The translations under genes were made by a program, and so were the position numbers. Shown here one piece after another: positions 7,251 to 15,853 of a stretch of 28,355 nt of DNA. Position 1 is the first letter of the stretch; every line of letters starts with the position of its first letter. The stretch covers positions 1 to 28,355 of the forward strand of contig CAYGSW010000044.1 of NCBI GenBank assembly GCA_964352535.1. Direction: 5' to 3'. This DNA comes from Granulosicoccus sp964352535. GTDB taxonomy: Bacteria > Pseudomonadota > Gammaproteobacteria > Granulosicoccales > Granulosicoccaceae. The notes under the pieces were generated by a model, which was given only the letters and a program-made list of their open reading frames with translations, had not been told where the DNA came from and searched no databases.

Positions 7251-9527
7251 ATGGATACTAGTTTAATAATGGGTTCACCATCACGCTCACTGTTTGTCCG
7301 ATTAGTTTTATTTACCGTGCCGCTGGGCGCGCTCGGACTAGCGGCTGTAAGCGTATACGTGCCGCGCGCCGTTGAACAAGCTGCAGTAGCTGACGCGGTA
7401 AGAAAAGCCGAGGATACGGTCAAACAGTTCAAGATTCTTCGCAAGTACTATACAGAAAACATCATTGGTGCTCTGACAACCAATGGACAAGTAACTGCCT
7501 CTGTCAATCATAAGGGCATAGCCAATACGATTCCAACCCCGGCTACACTGGTGCATGATTTCAGCGAGGAAGTGACCGCCCAGGGCTTATCAGTAGACTT
7601 GACCAGCCCATTCCCGTTTGCCAATCGAAATGGTCGTAGCATGGATGAGTTCAACAGCCGTGCATGGGACGCATTGCAAGCCGATTCTGAGCAGTCAGTT
7701 TTCGAGCAATTTGAAAACAATGGCACACGCAGTATTCGTATCGCCATTGCCGATACCATGTCAACTCAGGCATGCGTGGAATGTCATAACAATCATCCCG
7801 ATTCAATCAAGAAAGACTGGCAGCTGAACGATGTCAGAGGCATCCTCACGGTCGTTAGAGACTTGGAACCTACACTAGCTTCAGGCGTACAACTCAGCAG
7901 AACGTTGTCGATAGGATTCGGTGCATTGATCGCAATTTTGCTGATGACCTTTTGGTTAATCCAGCGGCTTTGTGTGATTCGCCCTCTGCAAGCCGGAATT
8001 ACATTCGCAGAGAAGATTGGCTGTGGTGAGTTTGACACTAAATTGCCAGCTGTCAATACTACTGAAGTGGGCACTCTACTCCTGTCCATGGACGCTATGC
8101 GCAACAACATTCGCGATCAGCAAGTCTCCGAACGATCTGCTGCAGTACAGACTACCAATAGAGTGAAGCAGGCGCTGGACTATGCCACCTCCAACATCGT
8201 TGTCTGGGATGAAAAGGGTAATGTAGCGTATATGACCTGTTCAGCTACTCGCTTATTAAAAGGTCAGATCAAACGCAAGGATAACACTACACAGGAAATA
8301 GTAAGCTCTGAAGGACTTCGCAAGCTTCACTCAACGATGGGTCTGCCACTGCCCGGGCCTGGGAAACCCATTGAATCGACTGTAGTAGAGGCACGGATCG
8401 ACCAACGCACTATGCGGGTTAATGCCAATCCGATAATAGATCCAGACGGTGCGTACCTGGGTGCAGTGTTCGAGTGGCTTGAACTCACAGAAGCCGTGGA
8501 GCGTGAGAATCAACTCAGTGAACAAGCTGCGATTGAAAGAGCTCAGACTGAGTTGTTACAAAAAGATGCTGATCGATTACTCGCCAGCGTGGCTGCAGCC
8601 GCAAAAGGTGATCTGAATAGTGTGGTTGAGCTCAAAAATATGCACGGTGCGATGCATCGGGTTGGCACTGGCATAAATAGCTTGTTCAGTACGTTCAAGC
8701 AGAGCCTGGCAGAGATACAGAGCACGGCGTTGAATTTGAGTCTCGCTTCGGACCATCTTTCTGAGCGCAATCAGCTCATGAATACATCCACGCTCACCAA
8801 TGCAGAAAATGCAAGCTCTGCAACGAGTTCAGCTCAGCAGATGAAGAACAACGTAAGCTCTGTTGCGAATGGTATGGAAGAACTCAAAACATCAATTACA
8901 GAAATAGCTCACAACGCATCGCAAGCTTCAGAAGTTGCTGAGAAGGCGGTTAATGTTGTACAGAAGACTGATAAGACCATTCGTATTCTTTCTGAGAACA
9001 GCAAGGATATTGATGGTGTAGTGAAAACCATTTCAACTATTGCGGAACAAACCAATTTGCTGGCTCTGAACGCAACTATCGAAGCAGCACGTGCTGGTGA
9101 AGCAGGCAAGGGATTCTCAGTGGTAGCCAACGAGGTTAAGGAGCTTGCCAATGAAACCGCACGTGCTACCGAAGTCATAGCCAGCAAGATCGAAGTCATT
9201 CAATCAACAACGGGAGCAGCCGTTGACGACATCAGTCTAATTCGCGAGATAATTCAAAAAATTGATGCCATCCAGGCGGAAATCGCAGCTGCCGTTGAGC
9301 AGCAAGCCTTAGCTACCAAAGGCATTTCTATGAGTGTAAGTACAGCCTCCAAGAGTAGCAATGAAATCTCATCTGCAGTTGTCCAGGTGGCCGACAGCAC
9401 TAGCGAGTCGATTCGCCAGATCAAGGAGTCGGAGAACGCTGCAGCCGAGCTGGCCGACATGTCAGCCAGTTTGCAGTCGCTGGTGCAGCGCTTCGCGATA
9501 TCCCCTACAGCGCTATCCTCCAGATAA
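7251..9527 (+). CDS. Methyl-accepting chemotaxis protein with c-heme (CxxCH) sensor and PAS domain
   Basis: A membrane chemoreceptor of 758 residues. Order: TM1 about 14-36; periplasmic sensor about 40-210 with CVECH at 175-179, a c-type heme attachment motif, in a DUF3365/Tll0287-like setting (KAEDTVKQFKILRKYYTENI; TSPFPFANRN); TM2 about 221-239; HAMP about 240-293 (IRPLQAGITFAEKI); PAS-like domain about 305-420; MCP signalling domain to the end, with the conserved tip EQTNLLALNATIEAARAGE from about 598. The signal may be redox state, NO, CO or oxygen at the heme, relayed to CheA/CheW. This is known for some heme receptors and is only inferred here. The ATG at 7251 is chosen over an in-frame TTG at 7239; ATG 7269 is an alternative. 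No strong ribosome site is visible. No che genes are nearby. Confidence 0.92.
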   Translation: MDTSLIMGSPSRSLFVRLVLFTVPLGALGLAAVSVYVPRAVEQAAVADAVRKAEDTVKQFKILRKYYTENIIGALTTNGQVTASVNHKGIANTIPTPATLVHDFSEEVTAQGLSVDLTSPFPFANRNGRSMDEFNSRAWDALQADSEQSVFEQFENNGTRSIRIAIADTMSTQACVECHNNHPDSIKKDWQLNDVRGILTVVRDLEPTLASGVQLSRTLSIGFGALIAILLMTFWLIQRLCVIRPLQAGITFAEKIGCGEFDTKLPAVNTTEVGTLLLSMDAMRNNIRDQQVSERSAAVQTTNRVKQALDYATSNIVVWDEKGNVAYMTCSATRLLKGQIKRKDNTTQEIVSSEGLRKLHSTMGLPLPGPGKPIESTVVEARIDQRTMRVNANPIIDPDGAYLGAVFEWLELTEAVERENQLSEQAAIERAQTELLQKDADRLLASVAAAAKGDLNSVVELKNMHGAMHRVGTGINSLFSTFKQSLAEIQSTALNLSLASDHLSERNQLMNTSTLTNAENASSATSSAQQMKNNVSSVANGMEELKTSITEIAHNASQASEVAEKAVNVVQKTDKTIRILSENSKDIDGVVKTISTIAEQTNLLALNATIEAARAGEAGKGFSVVANEVKELANETARATEVIASKIEVIQSTTGAAVDDISLIREIIQKIDAIQAEIAAAVEQQALATKGISMSVSTASKSSNEISSAVVQVADSTSESIRQIKESENAAAELADMSASLQSLVQRFAISPTALSSR

Positions 9528-9631
9528 TCAGTCGATGCTGTAGTAAGTGGAATCTGTAATGATCACAAAATTGGGTTGAATTAACACGCTATCAAGTGTA
9601 GAAGTGTAAACATTGACTTCGGCTATTGCCG

Positions 9632-9829
9632 CTACTCGTTGAGGCGTGAATCGCTACTGAAATCATCTCCAATCGCATCCTTGATAACAACCCCAATGAA
9701 CCGCTTTTCATTAGCATCTATGTGGGTGTATACATACATATTGTCACCACTCACCAGAAAGTCTGGGGCGTACAGAGATTTCCAATCGACACACTCCTTC
9801 CAAAAACTACAAGCTGTCCAGGCTAACCC
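9632..9829 (-). pseudogene. C-terminal remnant of an unidentified protein
   Basis: The minus strand from 9829 to the TAG at 9632 reads like protein: FWKECVDWKSLYAPDF, then SGDNMYVYTHIDANEKRF and IGVVIKDAIGDDFSSDSRL. There is no start codon with a ribosome site, and an in-frame TAG stands at 9830-9832. A signal-peptide-like frame lies just upstream in another frame (about 9856-10047), so one small secreted protein may have been broken by a frameshift. The family is not recognised. Confidence 0.35.
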
Positions 9830-10129
9830 CTACACCCATGTTGGACTGCTAACTGCTATGCGCTTATAGGCGGCCTGACTCGCAACAAAGCATCGCTTTG
9901 AGCATTTTCGCTTGCATAAGATTTTCCTCGCGCAACCAAGGCTAAGACTGGCAGTGTTGTTATGCCAACTACAACCGCAACCCTCGTGCGTTTACTGATT
10001 TGACAGCTGGACAGCGTAATTGGAATAAGTCGCGTCGGATACCACATCAGTTAAAGACAGCTGGTCATCTCGGATTTGCTGAATGCTCTTTAAACTCCTC
10101 TGATAATTAAATTTAGCGACGAATTACTG

Positions 10130-10359
10130 TTATTTCATGTCGTATATTTATTCACAAGTGACAAAAAAGAAGGGGATTTTCCGAATAGTATCAAACAAGA
10201 ACTTCGATTTTTCAATATATTTTTATGACGTGAAGTATTTATATTTTTTGCGTGTAAATATAATTAAAAATATCAATAACTTATTGTATTTCGCTGAATA
10301 TTTTATCTAAACTCAATCATCTGCTAAGTGTATCAATATTTATACACGACATGAAATAA
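10130..10359. repeat. 14-bp inverted repeat bracketing an AT-rich regulatory region
   Basis: TTATTTCATGTCGT at 10130-10143 is the exact reverse complement of 10346-10359. The 202 bases between are very AT-rich. The second arm ends 75 bases before the ROK start codon. ROK repressors of the NagC/Mlc type bind spaced AT-rich operators and can loop DNA, so paired operators are a reasonable reading; this is inference. Confidence 0.6.
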
Positions 10360-10434
10360 TTAGTGACATCTACTCGTAAATGTGTCAAGTTCTTGGTGCC
10401 TACTTAAAACTGCGATTGGTAGATCTACTTTCAA

Positions 10435-11646
10435 ATGCCCAGGAAAAATATTGTCAGAAGCGACGATGTACGACACGAAAACCGCCGAAGACTACTCCAT
10501 GCCTTACGCTCCAACGGTCCGAGCTCACCGGCTAGCCTTGCCTGTGAAACAGGACTCAGCACGGCGTCAATTTCAGCGCTAACGGGTCAACTGGCTACCG
10601 AAGGCATACTGCACAGCACACCACAAAAAAGACAGGGAAGCAGCGTGACGCGTGGACGACCACAAACGCTTATAAGCCTAAATGGCGGTGCCGGCGACGT
10701 CATCACTCTAAATCTCGCGATTGATTTGATACGTGTCCAGCGCATTAATTATGAAGGCAAGACCCTGAGTACAGAGACAACCGTATTAAGAACCCGCGAC
10801 ATGGACGAAGGGACCATGTTGCGCATCATTATGAATTCAATTGAAAAACTCATCGAACAGGAACCTAATCAACCAGTACGCTGCATCGGTGTTGGCTTTC
10901 AGGGAATTACAGAGAATCATAGTGGCACTCTCATTTGGTCGCCTATTATTAAGCAAAAGCATATTGAACTCGGCGCCATTCTCAGGACAAGATTTCAACT
11001 GCCGATAAGTGTCAATAACGACTGTCAGCTTATATCGGAGGCGTTGAGCCACAATCATCAGAAAACACTGGGGAAATCGTTTGCAACAGTACTGTTCTCA
11101 TATGGCGTCGGGCTTGGATTGTATCTTGACGGCCAGCCCTTTTCCGGAGTTCACACGTCAGCATTGGAAATGGGCCACATACGCTTTGAGAAGGACGGTG
11201 CACTTTGCCGCTGTGGCAAACGAGGTTGTATTGAAGCCTATGCAGCAGACTATGGAATAGTACGTCTGGCAACTGGTGAGTCCATACACAATGATCCACT
11301 CGGACGCGTAGACGCAGCACAAATAAACAAACTGTGTGAAGCAGCCGGTAGAGAAAATGATGCTGCACTGAATGCGTTTTCAATGGCAGGAGCTGCCATT
11401 GGCGAGGGCCTTGCTACCCTGTTCACTCTGTTTGATCCAATACCTGTTGCGCTGGTGGGTCGTAGCCAACAAGGCGTTGACTTTATGCAGTCAGGAATCA
11501 ATTCAATACTTCATGATCAGACTGGTGATACGGCAACTATCGATAGAACTCTGCACTGCTTTGATGATGCTGAACCTCTTTTAGATAGTGGCCTGACACG
11601 CAATACTCTGGAAAGAGCTGATCGCATAATCGCGTACTCCTTATGA
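10435..11646 (+). CDS. ROK-family transcriptional regulator (NagC/XylR type)
   Basis: A sugar-responsive DNA-binding repressor of 403 residues. Winged helix-turn-helix at about 14-65 (HENRRRLLHALRSNGP, then LACETGLSTASISALTGQL). ROK sugar-kinase-like domain from about 88 to the end. The family zinc site is complete: His248 in GHIRFE and Cys258, Cys260 and Cys265 in CRCGKRGC. Asp196 (VNNDCQ) occupies the catalytic-base position of the kinases. No substrate can be named: no transporter or sugar-catabolic operon lies next to it. The only nearby glycan-related candidates are the two secreted genes at 11869-15853, which converge on it. The start at 10435 gives the usual basic N-terminus, though its ribosome site is weak. 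Confidence 0.92.
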   Translation: MPRKNIVRSDDVRHENRRRLLHALRSNGPSSPASLACETGLSTASISALTGQLATEGILHSTPQKRQGSSVTRGRPQTLISLNGGAGDVITLNLAIDLIRVQRINYEGKTLSTETTVLRTRDMDEGTMLRIIMNSIEKLIEQEPNQPVRCIGVGFQGITENHSGTLIWSPIIKQKHIELGAILRTRFQLPISVNNDCQLISEALSHNHQKTLGKSFATVLFSYGVGLGLYLDGQPFSGVHTSALEMGHIRFEKDGALCRCGKRGCIEAYAADYGIVRLATGESIHNDPLGRVDAAQINKLCEAAGRENDAALNAFSMAGAAIGEGLATLFTLFDPIPVALVGRSQQGVDFMQSGINSILHDQTGDTATIDRTLHCFDDAEPLLDSGLTRNTLERADRIIAYSL

Positions 11647-11695
11647 AACTTGCAAAACATGAATTTCAAACAGAGCTATAGAGCAACCATAAAGA

Positions 11696-11745
11696 CATAG
11701 AGCCATAGAGCCATAGAGCCATAGAGCCATAGAGCCATAGAGCCA
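11696..11745 (+). repeat. 8-bp tandem repeat (AGCCATAG), about 6 copies
   Basis: A partial copy at 11696-11700 is followed by five perfect AGCCATAG units (11701-11740) and a partial unit to 11745. It lies between the convergent ROK gene and the minus-strand terminator. The unit is not a multiple of three and lies outside genes. Such arrays change length by slipped pairing. Confidence 0.9.
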
Positions 11746-11790
11746 AGATAGTGACAGACAACAAAGTAGCTCATGACGTCTTCCGCCTCG

Positions 11791-11844
11791 AAACAAAAAC
11801 AAAAACAAAAACAAAAAAGCCAGCGTTGACTAGGCACGCTGGCT
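11791..11844 (-). terminator. Terminator of the 11869-13572 gene with a repeat-extended T tract
   Basis: An 8-bp perfect stem (11818-11825 with 11837-11844, AGCCAGCG/CGCTGGCT) encloses an 11-base loop. On the minus strand it is followed by TTTTTT and then several TTTTTG-type hexamers down to 11791. It starts 24 bases past the TAA/TAG of the minus-strand gene. This is a strong Rho-independent terminator whose U tract has expanded as a hexamer repeat. Confidence 0.85.
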
Positions 11845-11868
11845 CTTGTGTCAATTCAGGCTACAGAA

Positions 11869-13572
11869 TTACTGCAGATAACGCCTGGCGAAATCATCTA
11901 CCGTCTGAGTATCGGTTTCGTCGATGATATACAACAACTCAACGGTATCACTGAAGTCGAGACGTTCGTTCGGGTCCAGATAGTTGAAAGCAGCATTCCA
12001 CTCGTTTGCAAATTCACTCTGAAGAGCGGTGTTCACAAAGAACGAAGAGTTGTTTCTGAATCCTGCCGTACCGTTGCCACCACCATTACCATTGGCTATG
12101 GGGATGTAATCAGCCTCATTCTTTATCAAATCAATGTTTTCACGCCTTGTTTGAGATTCATTGAAAGCATTACCCGTACTGTGCTGAACAACATGCACTT
12201 TCTTGATATCGACTGAAGGAAACTGATTCTTAATACGACGAAGTACACGCGCAGTAAAATCTGAAGGACCACCTTCAGCCACCCATACGTCACCTCCATT
12301 AGCCAGTACAGCTGCCCAGCGTTCTGCGGATGTCTGTTCAGAAGCATCGCCATCGCCATTACTGTCCAACCACTGGTTTCCCCATACCGCACGGGCAACT
12401 GCTTCACTTTCGGCCTGATATGCGTTACGAGACCTGTCAGAGCACGTGCCATTTACAACAAGAATATTAGGCAAGCCAACACGAACCACAACTGCCTTAC
12501 CTGCCGCCAGTGCATGGCCATCATCACGATCAGGACAGTTGTCGTAGTGCAACGCGACCAGATCGTTACTGTCGACTCTACCGATTCGATCAGCACTGGG
12601 CGGCGTCGGTGTAGGGTCTACCGGTGTAGGGTCTACAGGCTCAGGGTCCACCGGTGTGGGATCCACGGGTGACGGTGTAACAACAACCAGCCCTTGCGCG
12701 GAATCACCAATAACACCTGAGCTACAGGTCCACTCGCCGTTGCTGCCGGTAGGATCACAGTCCTTGCGTGGAATATTAGGGCAACTATTTGCATAGGCCT
12801 CCTTGGCTGCATTCAGACTTGAGCCTGTCGCTTCACACAGATCATTTGTTGGCGACTCTGGAGTAGGTTCTGGATCGGGAGTCGTAGTGGAATCTGGAAT
12901 AGTCAAAGGTGGTACAGGTGTACTGCTGCTAATATTTTCAGTTGAACACGTCCATCGATCGCCGCTAACGGGATCACAATCCTTGCGTGCCCGTCCGGGA
13001 CAAGACTTAGCAAACTGCGCTTTCGCGGCAGAAAGCGAATCACCGGGATTAGAAACAATGGTACAACTTGCATCCAGTGCCAACGTTGGCTCCGGCGTTG
13101 GCTCTGGCGTTGGCTCCGGCGTTGGCTCCGGCGTTGGCTCCGGCGTTGGCTCTGGAGTCACTGGTTGCTCGCCATAGACCGCTTGAAGATCCCATTTTGG
13201 CCCTTTAACTTCACAGCCTCTGGAACCTATGTCAATTCGCCCCGGACAACCAGCTTCGTCAGGAGCATCATTAGCTGGACCGTGTCCACACTGAATATCG
13301 TTGTAGGGGATACGGCCTTCACTTGGGCCAGCTCCCAGTTTGTCGTAGATGTCATTGCATATCTGTACAACATTTTTTCGACCTAGTGGTGTATCAGCAC
13401 TTTTACTCCCAAGGTTGTGATCATAGTTACTGCTATCACAGTAACAACGTCCATCTACGGAATAGCTATCCTTCCAACCTGGTTGAGGATTCCATTGCGC
13501 CGATGCATGAGCACTTATCACAAAAATTGATAGTGTCATTACTCCTATTTGAACGACCTTATTCCGTTTCAT
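11869..13572 (-). CDS. Secreted multidomain protein with paired Cys modules; nucleoside-hydrolase-like C-terminal domain possible
   Basis: A 567-residue exported protein. Signal peptide 1-25 (VMTLSIFVISAHASA). Cys-rich N-terminal domain about 26-130 (GWKDSYSVDGRCYCDSSNYD; CGHGPANDAPDEAGCPG). PTPEP-repeat linker about 138-163. Cys module A about 167-212 and module B about 244-285, each C-x17/20-C-P-x3-R-K-D-C-D-P-x(n)-W-T-C-S. A second linker of PVDPTPV units. C-terminal domain about 327-567, with HYDNCPDRDDGHALAAGK, VAEGGPSD, VHVVQHS and DFSDTVELLYIID. The Asp-rich motif and the GP loop vaguely recall nucleoside hydrolase-like folds, which is a weak guess. The start at 13572 begins the signal peptide, with AAGGA about 13 bases upstream. 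Both modules recur in the neighbour at 13946-15853. Confidence 0.82.
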   Translation of the reverse strand: MKRNKVVQIGVMTLSIFVISAHASAQWNPQPGWKDSYSVDGRCYCDSSNYDHNLGSKSADTPLGRKNVVQICNDIYDKLGAGPSEGRIPYNDIQCGHGPANDAPDEAGCPGRIDIGSRGCEVKGPKWDLQAVYGEQPVTPEPTPEPTPEPTPEPTPEPTPEPTLALDASCTIVSNPGDSLSAAKAQFAKSCPGRARKDCDPVSGDRWTCSTENISSSTPVPPLTIPDSTTTPDPEPTPESPTNDLCEATGSSLNAAKEAYANSCPNIPRKDCDPTGSNGEWTCSSGVIGDSAQGLVVVTPSPVDPTPVDPEPVDPTPVDPTPTPPSADRIGRVDSNDLVALHYDNCPDRDDGHALAAGKAVVVRVGLPNILVVNGTCSDRSRNAYQAESEAVARAVWGNQWLDSNGDGDASEQTSAERWAAVLANGGDVWVAEGGPSDFTARVLRRIKNQFPSVDIKKVHVVQHSTGNAFNESQTRRENIDLIKNEADYIPIANGNGGGNGTAGFRNNSSFFVNTALQSEFANEWNAAFNYLDPNERLDFSDTVELLYIIDETDTQTVDDFARRYLQ

Positions 13573-13945
13573 ATTTTTTCTATTTTCCTTTTGTTGTTGC
13601 AGGAAGGGTATTAATAACAGATGCAAAATAGCTGTGTATTACACAGCGAACTGATATGACTACAAGCTGGCAATGATGACCGTATTGAATGGATAAGTAG
13701 CAAACCTTTTTCGTTTCCTCCACGCATTGCAATAATGAAGCGTGCCGTAGACACGGATTGCTTTTCACACATGCGCCTGTGGATCGACTATATCGGCTAT
13801 TTTATTAATTTTTATGTAAATTAATTTATAACTCATATACACCTAATACTGTGCATATGAGCTTCAAGCAAACGTGCGTTTTCCAGGTTTCGTTTTAATA
13901 AACGATTAGGTCAAAGCAATATGCTCTGACCTAATCTCCGAAGCG
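13573..13945. other. Spacer between the two secreted-protein genes
   Basis: About 370 bases without a gene. It holds the terminator of the upstream gene (13897-13936), an AT-rich stretch around 13795-13845 that probably belongs to the promoter of the downstream gene, and nothing else recognisable. The terminator suggests that the two secreted genes are transcribed separately. Confidence 0.5.
13897..13936 (-). terminator. Terminator of the 13946-15853 gene
   Basis: A 10-bp perfect stem (GATTAGGTCA/TGACCTAATC, 13904-13936), extended by three more pairs after one mismatch, closes on a 5-base loop. It begins 10 bases past the stop codon. On the minus strand it is followed by CGTTTATT, a modest T tract. 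Confidence 0.75.
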
Positions 13946-15853
13946 CTATCGAACAGTTACGTTACCCAACACCGACCAACCACCAGTGAGCACACTGTTT
14001 TTCCATGCACCATTGACTACGGGAAGATCATTTGAGAAGAGTATGTAAGTGTTTCTCGCATCCAGCTTCCAACTGCTGCTTTTGGGCTTATCTGCACCGG
14101 GCTGAATAATTCTTACTGCCAGCTTGTAAGCACCTGGGCTAACTGCACCTAGCTCAATATCACTGGAGAAGGTGAACATACTGTCAGGCATGATCGATCT
14201 CAGATCGTTAGGTGAGGTTTTAAGTGCCACTGGTGTGTTATTGCGCAATAAGGCGAATTGAACATCCCAATCGTAATACATGGGTGCAACACCTATGTTA
14301 GTACCAATGACTTCAACAGGCAATCCAGCAGACTTGTTGACTGTCTCCGGGAATCTGGCAACATCTATTTGATAGTTGTATCCCATCATTTTATGCAACC
14401 GCATATACCCATCATAGCCACTTTGTCCCTCTGTAACACGATATGCACCGGCTTTCATCGTAGAGTAGTGACCTGTTTCGATAACGTTCTCACCTAACCC
14501 GCTATTAAACAAAGATGATCTCTCAGAGTTCGCTTCACCGTTACCTCTAGGTGGAACTTCTCCGCCGATAGGGTTCTGAATCCATTGATTACCTGAAGCA
14601 ACAGAGGTATCAAATTCTTCACTATGACCATTGTTTGCAACAAAATAATCGTTGTGAAATCCAACGTCTGCAGATTGCGTGGGCTCTCTCCATGGGTAGC
14701 GAGCCATGAGTTTCGCGTTGTCAAAGCTTGATTGATAAGCCGTGAGTATGGAATTTTTTGTCTGATCAGTTAAATCATAAGAATTTCCGCCAAAGCTTGA
14801 TCCAAAAGTGTGCCATTCACCCCAGTAGCCTATGACGCCCATTTGTATTGCATAGATTCGAGGGTCATCGTCATATTCATTCGCCAGAGCCTGAATCGCC
14901 TGTTGCGCTTGTTTAACAAATGCAGGATCGTTGAAGTCTGTGATGTATCTTCCATTATCACCGCGCAGTCGCGATACACCGGCGGACGTATACATCCAAG
15001 ATGGACAATCGGACTGACGCTCATTCCCATGCCAATCACAATAGAGCCGCAAAATAAGATGTCGGTTTTTGCTGCCTTGATTATCGATGATGTTTTCAAC
15101 CGCATTGCGATCAAATCTGCCGTCGCTTGGTTCAAAGTCTTTCCATGGAATGTATTGAAACCCTACCGATGATTCCGGGTGATCGTTACCACCATCCCAA
15201 CCAGAGTTCCAACCCTTGAGTGGATTTTTATAAGGACCATCGTTCTTGGCATAGGTGTGATCAGTTGCCGCTTGCGAGGGACCCGGCTCTGGTGTGGGCT
15301 CTGGTGTGGGCTCTGGCGTGGGCTCTGGCGTGGGCTCTGGCGTTGGATCAGTTGTTGGGGCTGGATTACTTACTGGCGAATCTGTGGAAGACGTACCTAT
15401 GAAGTCAGAACTACACGTCCATTGACCATCACCCATCGGATCACAGTCCTTTCTTGGTATGCCAGGACAACTTCCAGCATATGCCTCTATTGCTGCTGCC
15501 AGATTTGCACCTCGTGCTTGACAGTTGTCGATTGTAGGTTCACTAGGCTCGGGAGGCCCCTCATTTGAATCAGGATCAGGCGGTGGCTGCGGTGATGCCA
15601 CAGGTATCGGTGTAGCCGAATTAATCATAGTGGTTGAACACATCCACCGATCACCGGAAATTGGGTCGCAATCCTGCCGCAGTCTTTCCGGGCACTGTTG
15701 TTCGAACTGTTGCTTGGCAGCTCCAAGTGAAGCACCTGCTGATGTCACTATTGAGCACGAATTGTCAATGGCATATGAATTTGTTGAGAGAAGGTTTATC
15801 GCTAGGAGCGACAATGTAAGAGTGGTTCCAAACTTTGCTTCTTGGTGTTTCAT
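13946..15853 (-). CDS. Secreted DUF4832-type glycosidase-like protein with paired Cys modules
   Basis: A 635-residue exported protein. Signal peptide 1-28 (TLTLSLLAINLLSTNSYA). Cys module A about 31-77 and module B about 106-150, matching the neighbour's modules (QDCDPISGDRWMCS; RKDCDPMGDGQWTCS). PTPEP linker about 165-190. A TIM-barrel-like domain about 205-520 starts NPLKGWNSGW, with HLILRLYCDW, DFNDPAFVKQAQQAI and GVIGYWGEWHTFG, where the Glu could be a catalytic acid as in clan GH-A. A C-terminal beta domain about 525-635 (GTNIGVAPMYYDWDVQFALL) fits DUF4832. The likely role is binding or cleaving an extracellular polysaccharide; the substrate is unknown. The start at 15853 gives the signal peptide directly, with GGAA about 11 bases upstream. 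Confidence 0.85.
   Translation of the reverse strand: MKHQEAKFGTTLTLSLLAINLLSTNSYAIDNSCSIVTSAGASLGAAKQQFEQQCPERLRQDCDPISGDRWMCSTTMINSATPIPVASPQPPPDPDSNEGPPEPSEPTIDNCQARGANLAAAIEAYAGSCPGIPRKDCDPMGDGQWTCSSDFIGTSSTDSPVSNPAPTTDPTPEPTPEPTPEPTPEPTPEPGPSQAATDHTYAKNDGPYKNPLKGWNSGWDGGNDHPESSVGFQYIPWKDFEPSDGRFDRNAVENIIDNQGSKNRHLILRLYCDWHGNERQSDCPSWMYTSAGVSRLRGDNGRYITDFNDPAFVKQAQQAIQALANEYDDDPRIYAIQMGVIGYWGEWHTFGSSFGGNSYDLTDQTKNSILTAYQSSFDNAKLMARYPWREPTQSADVGFHNDYFVANNGHSEEFDTSVASGNQWIQNPIGGEVPPRGNGEANSERSSLFNSGLGENVIETGHYSTMKAGAYRVTEGQSGYDGYMRLHKMMGYNYQIDVARFPETVNKSAGLPVEVIGTNIGVAPMYYDWDVQFALLRNNTPVALKTSPNDLRSIMPDSMFTFSSDIELGAVSPGAYKLAVRIIQPGADKPKSSSWKLDARNTYILFSNDLPVVNGAWKNSVLTGGWSVLGNVTVR

Larger units (their letters stand above)
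9528..10434. other. Long spacer, AT-rich in its second half
   Basis: About 900 bases lie between the chemoreceptor and the ROK gene. The first half carries a remnant of a coding sequence on the minus strand (9632-9829) and a short minus-strand frame at 9856-10047 with a signal-like run (VAVVVGITTLPVLALVARG). The second half (about 10080-10380) is strongly AT-rich and is bracketed by a 14-bp inverted repeat. It probably contains the ROK promoter and operator region. Confidence 0.5.

Noticed and set aside
15220..15402. Trp/Ala/Leu repeat frames opposite the PTPEP linker
   Set aside because: These are antisense shadows of codon-repeat DNA in the secreted protein gene.
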